64,000 nucleotides of DNA from Chromera velia (Eukaryota; Sar; Chromeraceae): the NCBI GenBank assembly GCA_018398765.1, contig JAHBMJ010005812.1:82271-146270 (forward strand), read 5' to 3'. The notes under the pieces are model-generated. The model was not told the DNA's origin. It did no database searches and was given only the letters and a program-made list of their open reading frames with translations. This document shows, piece after piece, positions 10,717-20,447 of this stretch. Both the position numbers and the translations under genes were made by a program. Numbering within the stretch: position 1 is the first letter of the stretch; each line of letters starts with the position of its first letter.

Positions 10717-13700
10717 TGACTGCGATTGCCCTCACTGCTGACTTTCGTCCTTGCAGCCTTTGTCTTCCATCCATCGTGAATTGGTTTGCTTGCTTGCAAA
10801 GTGACTCAAAGAATGTCCACTGACGTGTCTCGCAACGGTGTGTTTGTTTTGTTCCGTTCAATATATTTTTCGACGCTTGCAAGGTTGTTTACCTTTGCAC
10901 ATTTTCTTTACTGTTCAGTCATCCATGACACGTATTACGGGACGCGAAGCGCTTTTCAAAAAGAAGTCGAAAATGGACAACAAGGCGCAACCTTCCTTCC
11001 TGTCTTTTTTTGCCTCCTCATTCCCTCTTTCCTTTATACCTGCCTGGCTGCCTTCTTTCTTTTTTTGCTTGCCTGTCAGGAGCGAAATCACAGCTTTGGG
11101 GGTCCACCCGGACGGGCGCGTTCTTCTCTCCGTCTCCTCGGTTAGTTAGTTGGATTTTTCTTCGTTTCAGATGCTCGCATCTCCGCTCCTTTCTCACGTA
11201 TTCCTCTGTCCTCCTATCTGGTTTTGCCTCTCTGTGTTGTACGCGCTCTCCTTTGTCGGTTCTTGTGTTTTAAGTTCCTGCCTTCCCACCCTTTTTGTTC
11301 CTTCCTTTGTCACCTGATGAACTCACTGCCCTCCCTTAACTGTCCTGCAGGATCTCAGCTTCCGTCTCTGGGATCTGATGAGAGGAAGTTGTGCAGTCTC
11401 CAAAAAACTGATGACGGGTACGCCTTTCCGCCCCCCTCTGCTTCCTTCTGTTATTCACTCACGTGACCTCATGAGGTGTTCTGCAGACGATCTGAAACAT
11501 TTGCCTCTTTGTTGTACCCTCTTTCTTGCTTGTTTTCTCGCCTTGTTTTTCCTTCACCTTGAGAAGAACTGAGAAGAACGCGCGGCTCGGACGCAAAGGT
11601 GTTGATTTCCGTTTGTGACACGTAAATCCTCATCTGACTGCCTCCAAACATTTTTGAAATTCTGCGACTGCATGCCTCTGCCTGTGCATTCCTTCGGTCC
11701 GTGTTCAACCTGCATCCTGCAGGCCCACACAGCCTCGGCTGGTTGCCTGGAAGCCAACACTATGCTCTGTGCTTTGGGAGCAAACTGGAAGTGTCAGATG
11801 CCGCAAGTGCCTCGTCGTCCTCCTTCCGTGTGGATCCCCCGACCCTGCAAGATGGGGAGGAAGCGGGAGTGCTGAATGGAAGCGATGCGCCTTTCTCCAG
11901 TGAGCATTCATTTTTCTGTGTGATTTGTCTGTGTATGAGGCTCTGATTCGCTTCGACAATGATTTTTTGTTTTGATTTGCTGTTGGGATCAACCAGTCTG
12001 TCCGATCTTTCTTTCTCACCTTCCCAATTTGCCAAACAGCTTCTTCTCCTCGCACTCCTCAAAGATGCTCGCGAAGGATTTGTCAGGTGCATACATATGC
12101 CTTTCCTGTGTATGCATATCTGTGCTGCCTGAATGAATGCAGTCACTTGTGCGACCTTCCTTTCTGACGACCTTGTAGTTTTTGGAGGTGCGTGTCTCTA
12201 CCTATCCGTCTACCACTGCGTTCCCATCCTGTGTCTCGTGTACCTCTGGGTTGCTTTCTTTGTGCTCTTTTCAAGACTCTTTCGATCTTCCTCTCAGGAA
12301 GCAGTACATGCCATCAAACCATATTTCTTCTCCACTCACTTCTTTAACTCCGTGTCGCTCTCCACTGACTGACTTTTATGAGCAATTTTGGAAGGGGGTG
12401 CTCAAGCATCCCGCCTAGCCGTGAGGCTCGTTTTCTGCGTTGCGTAAAAGCACTATCTCTGCATGTGTATGCAGCGAACGACGGCCGTCTGTTGCTCTAC
12501 GTCCTGAGAAAGCTGCCAGGTGCAACTGCGAGTAAGTCCTATTTGAATTCACGAAGGGAGTCAGGTGAAGAAACATCTGCTTGATTCACGTTCGAGTTCA
12601 ATTTCCTCTATTTTTTACTTTCTGTCTGTCCGCTAGAGTGTGGCAGCCTGCATCAGCTTGGTGTTTGACTGAATCTGTCAATCGTGTCCTGAATCTGTCA
12701 ATCGTGTCCTGAATCTGTCAATCGTGTCCTGAATCTGTCAATCGTGTCCTGAATCGATCTTCCTGCAACGGATTTTTTTTGCCTACCTCCCTGCCCCCTC
12801 ATTTGTCTGCATGCAGCGAAGACTTTTCTTGGAGTGGGGACAACCGAGGTGAAGGTGGAGGAGGGGACTGGTAGTGCATCTGGTTCGTCCTCTGCTGCCT
12901 CAGGCTCTTCCTCTTCGTCTTCCTTGGATGCTGTCCTTGTCGGGGTGTTGAGATCCAAACACAAGGCCAGGGTAAAGACGATTTGCAAAGTGGACAGCGA
13001 GGTGAGCGCACAGACGGAGGAAGCAGGGAAGCAGATTGAAATCCGGAAAAATTGCAATGTTCAATTTTGGATTGGACATGACTGAATAATGTAGCAGTGA
13101 ACGAACAAAGGAGCCGATCGTGTTTGTTTCTTCTTTTCTTTTTTTTCTTTCTTGCTTTCCTTCTTTGCTCTCTTCTTCGTTCTCTTCTTCTTCCTTCCTT
13201 GTTTTTCCTTTCTGCTTTCTTCGCGTGTGTCTGCTCTTTTGTGAATAGGGCAAGAACAGGAAGAAAGACTTCATTTCTGAATAACCAACCAGTCAATCAA
13301 TCAATCAATCTGTCTGTCTGTCTGTCTGTCGAGACGCATCCGTGCAGGGAGGGAAAGCCAAGTTTGTCTCTGCATGCAACGAGGGCGTGCTGTGTGTATG
13401 GGAGGTCCAGCGTTCTCTTCTCAACAAGGCCCTCACTGCCGTAACTCTCGGACAGGGGACCGGAAAACCTCTGGCAGCTCCCATTTCTCTCCGTCCGGTA
13501 GCATGTGAATCTTCCGGTATTCGTCTGACCACCCTCGTCGCCTCCTCACCGTCCCTGTCAAAGCCCCCACCAAAGAAGACAAAGGCAGAAAAGGACGCGA
13601 CGAAAGACGCGGCTGCTTCTTCGGGGAAGAAAATGAAGTCTACAGACGTAGAAGGTCACGTGACGAAGTCAGAAGAAAACGCCGCCAAATCCGAAGTCAA

Positions 13701-13995
13701 AGCTGCATCTCTCAAGAAGAAGGGGAACAAGAGCAAAGGTGAAAAATCACAAAAAAAATCGAAATTGTCTGGAGGCAAGGTTCTGCAAGACGGTTTTTCA
13801 TCTGGGAAGGGAAAGAAGCCCAAGAGCGTTCTTAAGGAGGGGAAACAGGGGAAGGGGTCGCTTCAAAAGAAGGGCAACAGCCAAATGAAGCAAAACAAAG
13901 CGGGCAAGGCTGTTGGTGCACCGAAAAAGGGGACAAAAGGAAAAGAAAAAGGCCCACATCAAGGCAGCTCTGGAAAGCAGAGGAAAGCACGGTAA
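9076..13995 (+). CDS. WD40 ribosome-assembly protein, MAK11/PAK1IP1 type
   Basis: MAK11/PAK1IP1 is a nucleolar WD40 protein needed for early 60S ribosomal subunit assembly. Exons: 9076-9094, 9316-9419, 10074-10141, 10469-10642, 11080-11140, 11351-11417, 11723-11899, 12143-12187, 12475-12531, 12817-13001 and 13348-13995. All junctions are GT-AG and phase-consistent, giving 534 aa and a TAA stop. Family-typical blocks run in order: IIIGGSYDGGLVGYEY, GATDETIKLFDLYRL, KHSSSVTALAF, LLSGGGNGELFVW, ITALGVHPDGRVLLSVSSD, LSFRLWDLMRG, TFLSDDLVVFGG, HKARVKTIC and FVSACNEGVLCVWEV. The initiator sits directly before the first beta-strand, as in the family. Insertions rich in Ser occur at about residues 190-220 and 265-290. 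The last ~155 residues form a Lys-rich tail, a common nucleolar feature. The protein is longer than human PAK1IP1 (~390 aa) because of the insertions and tail. The assembly gap at 9452-9709 lies inside an intron and costs no coding sequence. Confidence 0.9.
9452..9709. other. Assembly gap (N run) inside intron 2 of MAK11-like gene
   Basis: A run of N is flanked on its right by a G16 tract. The exons on each side (ending 9419, starting 10074) join in phase 0 into a continuous conserved sequence, so no exon need be missing. Confidence 0.95.
10389..10415 (+). repeat. (GT)n microsatellite, intronic
   Basis: A run of about 13 GT dinucleotides lies in intron 3 of the MAK11-like gene, about 50 bp before the next exon. 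Confidence 0.9.
10651..10716 (+). repeat. (CA)n(GA)n(CAGA)n microsatellite, intronic
   Basis: This compound simple repeat begins eight bases inside intron 4 of the MAK11-like gene. Confidence 0.9.
12668..12754 (+). repeat. 20-bp minisatellite, about 4 copies
   Basis: The unit CTGAATCTGTCAATCGTGTC is repeated four times head to tail and then degenerates. It lies in intron 9 of the MAK11-like gene, just upstream of exon 10. Confidence 0.9.
13287..13330 (+). repeat. (CAAT)n(TGTC)n simple repeats before last exon
   Basis: Four to five CAAT-type units pass into six TGTC units just upstream of the acceptor at 13347 of the MAK11-like gene. Confidence 0.85.
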
Positions 13996-14854
13996 CCAGG
14001 TCGGTCGAAAGCCCTTGGTAGAAAAGCCTTTGCAACTTTTGGGCATGCAACACGCTGTGATCGAGAGAGATTGCGATGGGATGCAATCAATTTAGGAGAA
14101 ACCCGTTGCGTCTCTGCTTTCCTCCCTGTCTTTGTCCCTTTCTCCATCTTCCCGTGTTTCTCTGTCTGTCACTCTCTCCCCTCCCTAAGACTCTATGCGC
14201 ACCACTCTCCTACTCAGTCTTCTTTGCTTCCTTTTGGTCTCTGCGCACCTCCTTGCATACCATGTTCGGGGGGCCTCCTTCCGCGTCTGTTTTCTCTTCC
14301 TGCCTGCAGGTCACTTTCGTTCGATCTTGTTTGTCATTGAGACGATCGACCAACTAGGTCCTAGATTGCACAGATCTGAGAGAAATTCTGTGACAAGCCT
14401 GAGCTTCCAGCACAGTGACTCCGGTTAGGACTTCGCGGGTACCTTGTTTAATAAGATTTATTTTAATTAAACTTACACTTAAAAAAACCGTGTAAACTGA
14501 TATTAAATGATATTATTTGATAGTTTTGATGAAGTCTTGTAGCCATCGTACCTCGTTATTTAGTAGTTACTTAGTCGGCGGTTACTAAAAGGTAACAGAG
14601 ATCAATTTCCGATTGAATTCCGAAAATTAAGATATATCCTTCCCATACCTAAAAATTCGTATACAAAAAAATTTTGGTGTCGTTTTATCCTGCGCGGCGC
14701 CCCGGAATTATGGCGATACCCAAACCTGCCCAATGGGCTACCCCGGTGGTACCGGTGCATATTCAGAATGGTATAAGGGAAGCTTATAAGATGCCGGGAG
14801 CTGGGCTAGGAGTACCCCTAAGAAGGCTTCCTATGGTTGATCCGGAGCGGCTGC

Positions 14855-15050
14855 CAAAGCCTGACCGCGCCGAAGGCGCGGGCTTGTCAAAGCCCGACCG
14901 TGCCGAAGGCGCGGGCCTGCCGAAGCCCGACCGTGCCGAAGGCGCGGCCATGCCAAAGCCCGACCGTGCATGCCGAAGGTGCGGTCATGCCAAAGCCCGA
15001 CCGCGTGTCAAAGACGCGGCCATGCCAAAGCCTGACCGTGCCATCCCTAG
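14855..15050 (+). repeat. ~33-bp GC-rich tandem repeat, about 6 copies
   Basis: The unit contains AAAGCCCGACCGTGCC followed by GAAGGCGCGG. Six copies lie head to tail, the last ones degenerate. The unit is a multiple of three, so it encodes an 11-residue repeat (KPDRAEGAGLP) in a 182-codon open frame (14674-15222). Flanking sequence shows no sign of a gene, so I treat the frame as incidental. Confidence 0.85.
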
Positions 15051-15103
15051 CTTGCAAATTAAGCCCATGCACAGCTCCATCATGCAGCTGTTTGCAATCT
15101 GTT

Positions 15104-15136
15104 TGCATGCATGCATGCATGCATGCATGCATGCAT
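15104..15136 (+). repeat. (GCAT)n self-complementary microsatellite
   Basis: About eight GCAT units. The repeat is its own reverse complement and so can fold on itself. Confidence 0.9.
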
Positions 15137-15745
15137 TTCGGTGCAAAAGCTGTTTGAAAAACGTCTTAGTCTTCTGGCCTGCTACTGTATGTCGGTCCGC
15201 TACGGTCAGCACCTACTCTTAGGCTGGCGAATTCGGTCTGACCGTGTCTGTGTTCTTTTCTTTTCCCAAAATGTCCAGCCTGCCTTTTGACGCTCGTTTG
15301 CGAATCGCCGTGTCAGACTTCCTTGAAGATGCGGCCCTTGCGGAGTCAGTTTCACAGTTCTTTCTGGGGACGTGGCATGCATGAAAAAACCCTCAATCAT
15401 CTTTCTGAAGACGTTGGGGGTGGAATCCACAGAGCATATTGAGAAGTACTTTGAACCCCGAAAGGAATTTGAAGTGTTTAACAAGAAAGGGTAACCGTCT
15501 CAGAGTGACAGACAGTCACTTAGTATCTGATGTGTTGAAATCGGAGATCTGGTTTTAAAATCCCGTTACCGCGACGAGTGAGGAGTTTCCAGAAGCTCTC
15601 CAGCGGTCATCTTAAGAAAACGTGGTCTAGAACGCGGTGAAGCTGTGGAGAACACGGTGCCTTTCTTTCCACTCAATGCTCTCCGTTGCATGCCTTTCTT
15701 TCCAGTCAATGCATGCATGCTCTCTTTCCACTCTGCAGTGACTGA

Positions 15746-16787
15746 CGGATGGATGGATGGATGGATGGATAGAAGGAAGGAAGGATGGATAGAGTGAGGG
15801 ATGGATGGAGTGATGGAGTGAGTGAGGGATGGAGTGATGGAGTGAGGGATGGATGGATGGATGCATGGAGTGATGGAGTGATGAAGGATGGATGGGTGGA
15901 TGGAGTGAGGGAGTGACTGAGAGATGGATGGATGGATGGATGGATGGATGGATAGATGGATGGATGGATGGATGGATGGAGGGAGGGAGGGAGGGAGGGA
16001 GGGATAAATTGATGGATGGAGTGATGTAGTGAGAGACGGATGGATTGAAGGAGTGAGTGAGGGATGGATTCATGGATGGATGGAGTGATGCATGAGGGAT
16101 GGATGGGTGGATAGAGTGAGGAAGTGACTGAGGGGTTGATAGATGGAAGGATGGATAGATAAATTGATGGATGGAGTGATGGAGTGAGTGAGGGATCATG
16201 GATTGAAAGAGTGAGTGAGGGACTAGGTGAGGGATGGATGGATGGAGTGATGCATAAGGGATGGATGGGGTGATGGAGTGAGGGAGTGACTGAGGGGTGG
16301 ATAGATGGATGGATGGATAGATAAATTGATGGATGGATGGATGGAGTGAGTGAGGGATGGATTGAAGGAGTGAGTGAGGGATGGATGGATAGAGTGATGC
16401 ATAAGGGATGGATGGGTGGATGGAGTGAGGAAGTGACTGAGGGGTGGATGGATGGAAGGATGGATAGATAAATTGATGGATGGATGGATGGAGTGAGTGA
16501 GTGAGGGATGGATTGATGGAGTGAGTGAGGGATGGATTCATGGATGGATGGATGGGTGGATAGAGTGAGGGAGTGACTGAGGGGTGGATGGATGGAGTGA
16601 TGAAGTGATGAAGGATGGATGGATGGATGCATGGATGGATGGATGGATGGAGTGAGTGAAGGATGGATGGATAGATGGATGGATGGAGTGAGGGATGGAT
16701 GGATGGATAGACGGAGTAAGGGATGGATTGATGGAGTGAGTGAGGGATGGATTGATGGAGTGAGTGAGGGATGGATAGATGGAAAGA
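15746..16787 (+). repeat. GGAT satellite, ~1.04 kb
   Basis: A long array of GGAT units is interspersed with GAGTGA, GGGAT and AAGG variants. A higher-order block of roughly 180-210 bp recurs (runs of GGAT, then GAGTGAGGGAGTGACTGAGG, then 'atagataaattgatgg'). The long minus-strand frames reading His-Pro-Ser-Ile are by-products of the 4-bp repeat. Confidence 0.95.
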
Positions 16788-17120
16788 GGCACCTCTTTCC
16801 TCCTCGATGCGAGCCATTCTAGAAGTCTGAGGCCGCTTGATGAATATTGCAACGTCAATGCATTTTGATGGGATGTTGAACTTGCTAATCGGTGTGTTAA
16901 CGCTTTCAATTATTTGAGGGAAGGGGGGTTCCTAAGGGGGTCTGACCTAGGTGGTACGTCAACAAACTGGAAACAACCCCCCCCGCCGTCCCCCCCCTTT
17001 GGAAACTAGGTTTCCAATCATCTTTAGTACGCGGCCCCATGCTGGAAAGAATTAGCTTTCTATTGCTAGAGCCCTGATAATATTGCATACTAGAAAGAAT
17101 GAGCTTTCTATCGTCAAAGC

Positions 17121-17141
17121 CCTGGCGCCTTCGGCGCCAGG
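17121..17141. repeat. Perfect 9-bp-stem GC palindrome
   Basis: CCTGGCGCC, a TTC loop, then GGCGCCAGG make a perfect hairpin. The core GCGCCTTCGGC is the reverse complement of the GCCGAAGGCGC core in the tandem repeat at 14855-15050, and a related 'ggcgcgccaaaggcgc' lies near 18000. Confidence 0.85.
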
Positions 17142-17483
17142 CTGCCAAAGCCCAGAGTTTGATTGACAGACCATAGGGTCATAGGAAGGCTTCTTGGGGG
17201 GAGCTAGGAGCTGGGTTTGCACCGCGTTCCCCCCCCTAGGGTGCTAGCTAGGGTGAGGTATTCAGAATAACGGCCGGCCGGGTTACTAATTTACGGTTAC
17301 TAAGTTAGGGTTAAGGTCCAAAACTTGGACCTAAAGCTTCCGGTAACGGTTATTCTAATTTCTATAAGGTGGTAAGGTCCTAAAACGTATGGTAATCGTT
17401 ATACTAACTTGTATAAGAAGACTTTTTACTAAGTTTTAGCTATAGAGTAAGGGACTTTTTGACTCACTAAAGGCCTCAATTAT

Positions 17484-17513
17484 GAATGAATGAATGAATA
17501 AATGAATGAATGA
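17484..17513 (+). repeat. (GAAT)n microsatellite
   Basis: About seven GAAT-type units with one variant, in AT-rich intergenic sequence. Confidence 0.85.
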
Positions 17514-18867
17514 CTAAGCCGGTAGAGCCAAGCTCCCGGCAGTCCATGTCATACATGTATATAGTTATTGCGATTGTTATTGCTAGCCTTTCCTGTCATC
17601 CGCTAGTCTGTTTAAAGACCTTTTTGGTGTATACAGAGTGTCATTCTACCGCATTCTACGCCTCATATTTGCATTCAATACATTAAGGTATGGTCAAACA
17701 GTTTCTTTCTGATCATGCAGAGACCGCAGCAGAAGAGTGAGTGCAGTTTTCATGACTCTGCAGGAATTTTACATGTATCAAAAATTTATACATCTTATAA
17801 TACATGAAGCGGCCTAAGCCAGACGTATGTCCCCAGACGGCTATGTGGGCGTGCATACCACATGAAGCGGCGGACAAACTCTTATCTCTGATCTAAACTA
17901 CAAAATTTTAATATCTGGTAAATTCAAAACTTGTTTTATACAGTAGTGTGCATGGCTTTGGGATATATAATGCTATAGGTATAACGGTTATTTATCCAGG
18001 CGCGCCAAAGGCGCAGGCCGTACGGCGATTTATAACGGTTATGCTAGGCCACAAAGCGGCCTATGGTATAACGGTTTAAGTTACGGTTACTACTTGTTTA
18101 AAGAAGTTGCTTTTCAAAATGTAATTTAATTAATGAGCCCTCATTAAATTCAAACCATCTGATGTGTTCCAGGCTAGTAGCCTACGTATAGGGTCACATG
18201 ATGAATGGAGATGCATCGGACGTATTGAGTCTAAGGACTGTCAGATAAGGCTAGAAGAGAAAAGATGTTTCAACCAGTGTGAACCGATCTGAGTGAAGAG
18301 CAAGCAGAAGCAATAATTCTGCCGTTCAAGGTTGATCCAGCCGTAGCCCCCGCCGCCCCGCGCCCGTATATGCATAAGCGAGGTACCTAACTGGGGCATG
18401 CCGGAACCACTGTGTGGGACGATGTGGGACACACCCTACGGCGCCCTACGATATCACAGCGGCACACAACACCATCAAAGTTACTCTTAACAGTGTTGAG
18501 CAGTGTCTACCCTTACCCCTTAAAAGGTCCCTTTTACTGCCCTCTAGCACCCTATATGAAGACACCTTGCCTGATTGACATACGTATATAGAGTGAAACT
18601 AAGAGTGAAAGTCTGAAAGAATATGAAAGAACAATAGAGAATATATATAACCTAGTAAAGGACTTTAAGTAACTGATAGACATAGTGAGAAAGCTTTAAG
18701 ACGGAATAAATCAATCAAATTTGAATCAATCACTAGAAGAATCAATTTATTCTCAGTAAAAATATAATATTTTATGACCTAAACTAGCCAAGATGAGTTC
18801 TAGACTGAATAATTACCACTGGCAGCCTGCATAGCTGAGCTAAGCTAGCTGCGGAGCTAACTAAGTA

Positions 18868-18892
18868 CTATTATTATCATCATCATCATCAT
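18868..18892 (+). repeat. (ATT)n(ATC)n microsatellite
   Basis: A short trinucleotide run shifts from TTA/ATT to ATC units. Confidence 0.85.
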
Positions 18893-19523
18893 TTACCATC
18901 GCCATCGGCCCATAAATGAGCGTCTAACGTTCAGTAAGTTCGATGCGCAGCTGGATACACTGCTAGGGCAGTCCTCTCCCATGAAGGAAGATAACACAGG
19001 AAAGAACGGTTTTCCCGTGACGGCCATTCACTGAATTCCTGCGACAAAACAGAGTGGTCTTATATCCTCACAAGGAACGCGTGGCCTTGTCCTCTTTCTA
19101 CCGAAATCTAGCTCAATCAGAAAAGAAGAAGAGCCGGAGAACTTCAGTCTAATAGGCTAGGCTAGATTACGCCCTTTCACCTTTATATCTTGCCCCAAAG
19201 CTCCTTTTCGCCTTGCGTGTTCTGAGGTAGACGGTGGTAGAATGATGGAGACAGCTGCAGAAATGGGCAAAAACGGTAGCCTGGCTTGGCTTGATCCCCA
19301 TTTAGCGATCCACTTCCCAAAAAGGGAGAAAACCTGATCCGTCTGACCCTGTTACCAGTTTTTCGCAATTGGCTTACATGTACGCCGACTGCTTGTACTG
19401 TCCAACCGCAGGTCGGTGAGGTACCCTTAAGAACTGGTATCTGTTCCCCAGGCAGGTTCGCAGAACTGCCAAAACTGTTTCCCGTCTCCTCTTTAATTCA
19501 TCTTTCCCCATCTTCCTTCTCAA

Positions 19524-19934
19524 ATGCAAGCACTGTCTTCTTCCTGGCCAAAAGGTTTCAGGATGGCATTGTGTGGAAGTAAGACTTGCTTCCCTATCGA
19601 ACGACGGATGCCAATTGTTGAGCTAAACTGGTTGTTCCACGAGCAAGGAGGCAAACTGTCTCTCATGGTTGCTCTCAGGCCATCTCCCCAGGGATTGACA
19701 ATAATCGATGCAAAGCTAGGTCGATCTATGGCAAGAAAGCGCATCGCTGATAGCTCTGAGCGACTTGAGTTGATGGAGATGGCTGGCACGCTTACTGTCA
19801 TTCAGAGAGGTTGCTTTTTCTTTGTTCAGGCTTCGCTCAGGGCTTTGCTCGGGCTGCAGCGGTGCGACGCTGAAGAAAGCAGTTCAAACTTTGGAAGCGG
19901 TCTGAAAAAGTACTATACTAACTGGGTACTGTAA
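19524..19934 (+). CDS. Unsupported 136-codon open frame
   Basis: This ATG-to-TAA frame has a mixed amino-acid composition, unlike the low-complexity frames nearby. It contains ELNWLFHEQGGKLSLMVAL and a Leu/Ala-rich end. I recognise no family, see no splice context that links it to another exon, and find no neighbour that explains it. It may be chance or a fragment of a decayed gene. Confidence 0.15.
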   Translation: MQALSSSWPKGFRMALCGSKTCFPIERRMPIVELNWLFHEQGGKLSLMVALRPSPQGLTIIDAKLGRSMARKRIADSSERLELMEMAGTLTVIQRGCFFFVQASLRALLGLQRCDAEESSSNFGSGLKKYYTNWVL

Positions 19935-20447
19935 TTCATGTCACGAATCATGTGTGTACTAGTGTATGTCTAGGTGTATGTAATCATCAAATATTTGTTT
20001 TTCTATTTTATAATTCAGCCAGTAATTAATTCGGCAACCACTACTGGCAGTCTACTGCTTTGAAACATGTATTGATAGAATCACCTGCTTGAGCCACAAA
20101 GTTAATTGATCGGAAGTCTGCCAAGGTCTACAAATTTTACAATGTCTATACCTGCATGGGTCACAGTTGTCACCTAACAGCATTGATGCGAACAATGCGG
20201 ATTTCTCTCTCAAAGAAGAAAGTATGATTGTAATGCCTGGATGCCGAGTTGGCGGGCGTCTGCATGAATGATCGAATGTGATCGAATGTCTGAACCGCCC
20301 CATTTCCCCGTCGCCTTTTCTCAGCTTCGCTGCCCGTGCATTCAGTGTGTGTATTTACATGTCCGACAATTTGTCTAGATGCCCCACAAAGGCAAGGCAG
20401 CGGCAGTCACGTCCGAGGTCATCTGTCCTCTTGCGATCGGTCGGGAG

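Larger units (their letters stand above)
13996..20447. other. Gene-poor, repeat-rich intergenic region
   Basis: This 6.4-kb stretch separates the end of the MAK11-like gene from the 3' end of the kinesin-like gene. The first ~430 bp look like 3' UTR or flank. From about 14430 the composition shifts to AT-rich sequence mixed with GC-rich short repeats, tandem arrays and palindromes. I see no gene with recognisable homology. One 136-codon open frame at 19524-19934 is noted separately. Short shared words with 36300-36540 (AAGCCC-type words, 'gaaagaatat') suggest both hold remnants of dispersed repeats, but I cannot define an element. Confidence 0.55.

Noticed and set aside
12040-12086. Candidate extra exon in the MAK11-like gene (SSPRTPQRCSRR)
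   Set aside because: Including it breaks the reading frame into the next conserved exon; skipping it joins 11899 to 12143 in phase 1 with the family motif intact.
15627-16817. 396-codon minus-strand frame rich in His-Pro-Ser-Ile
   Set aside because: It is the translation of the GGAT satellite; all frames stay open because the 4-bp unit lacks stops. No start, splice or homology context.
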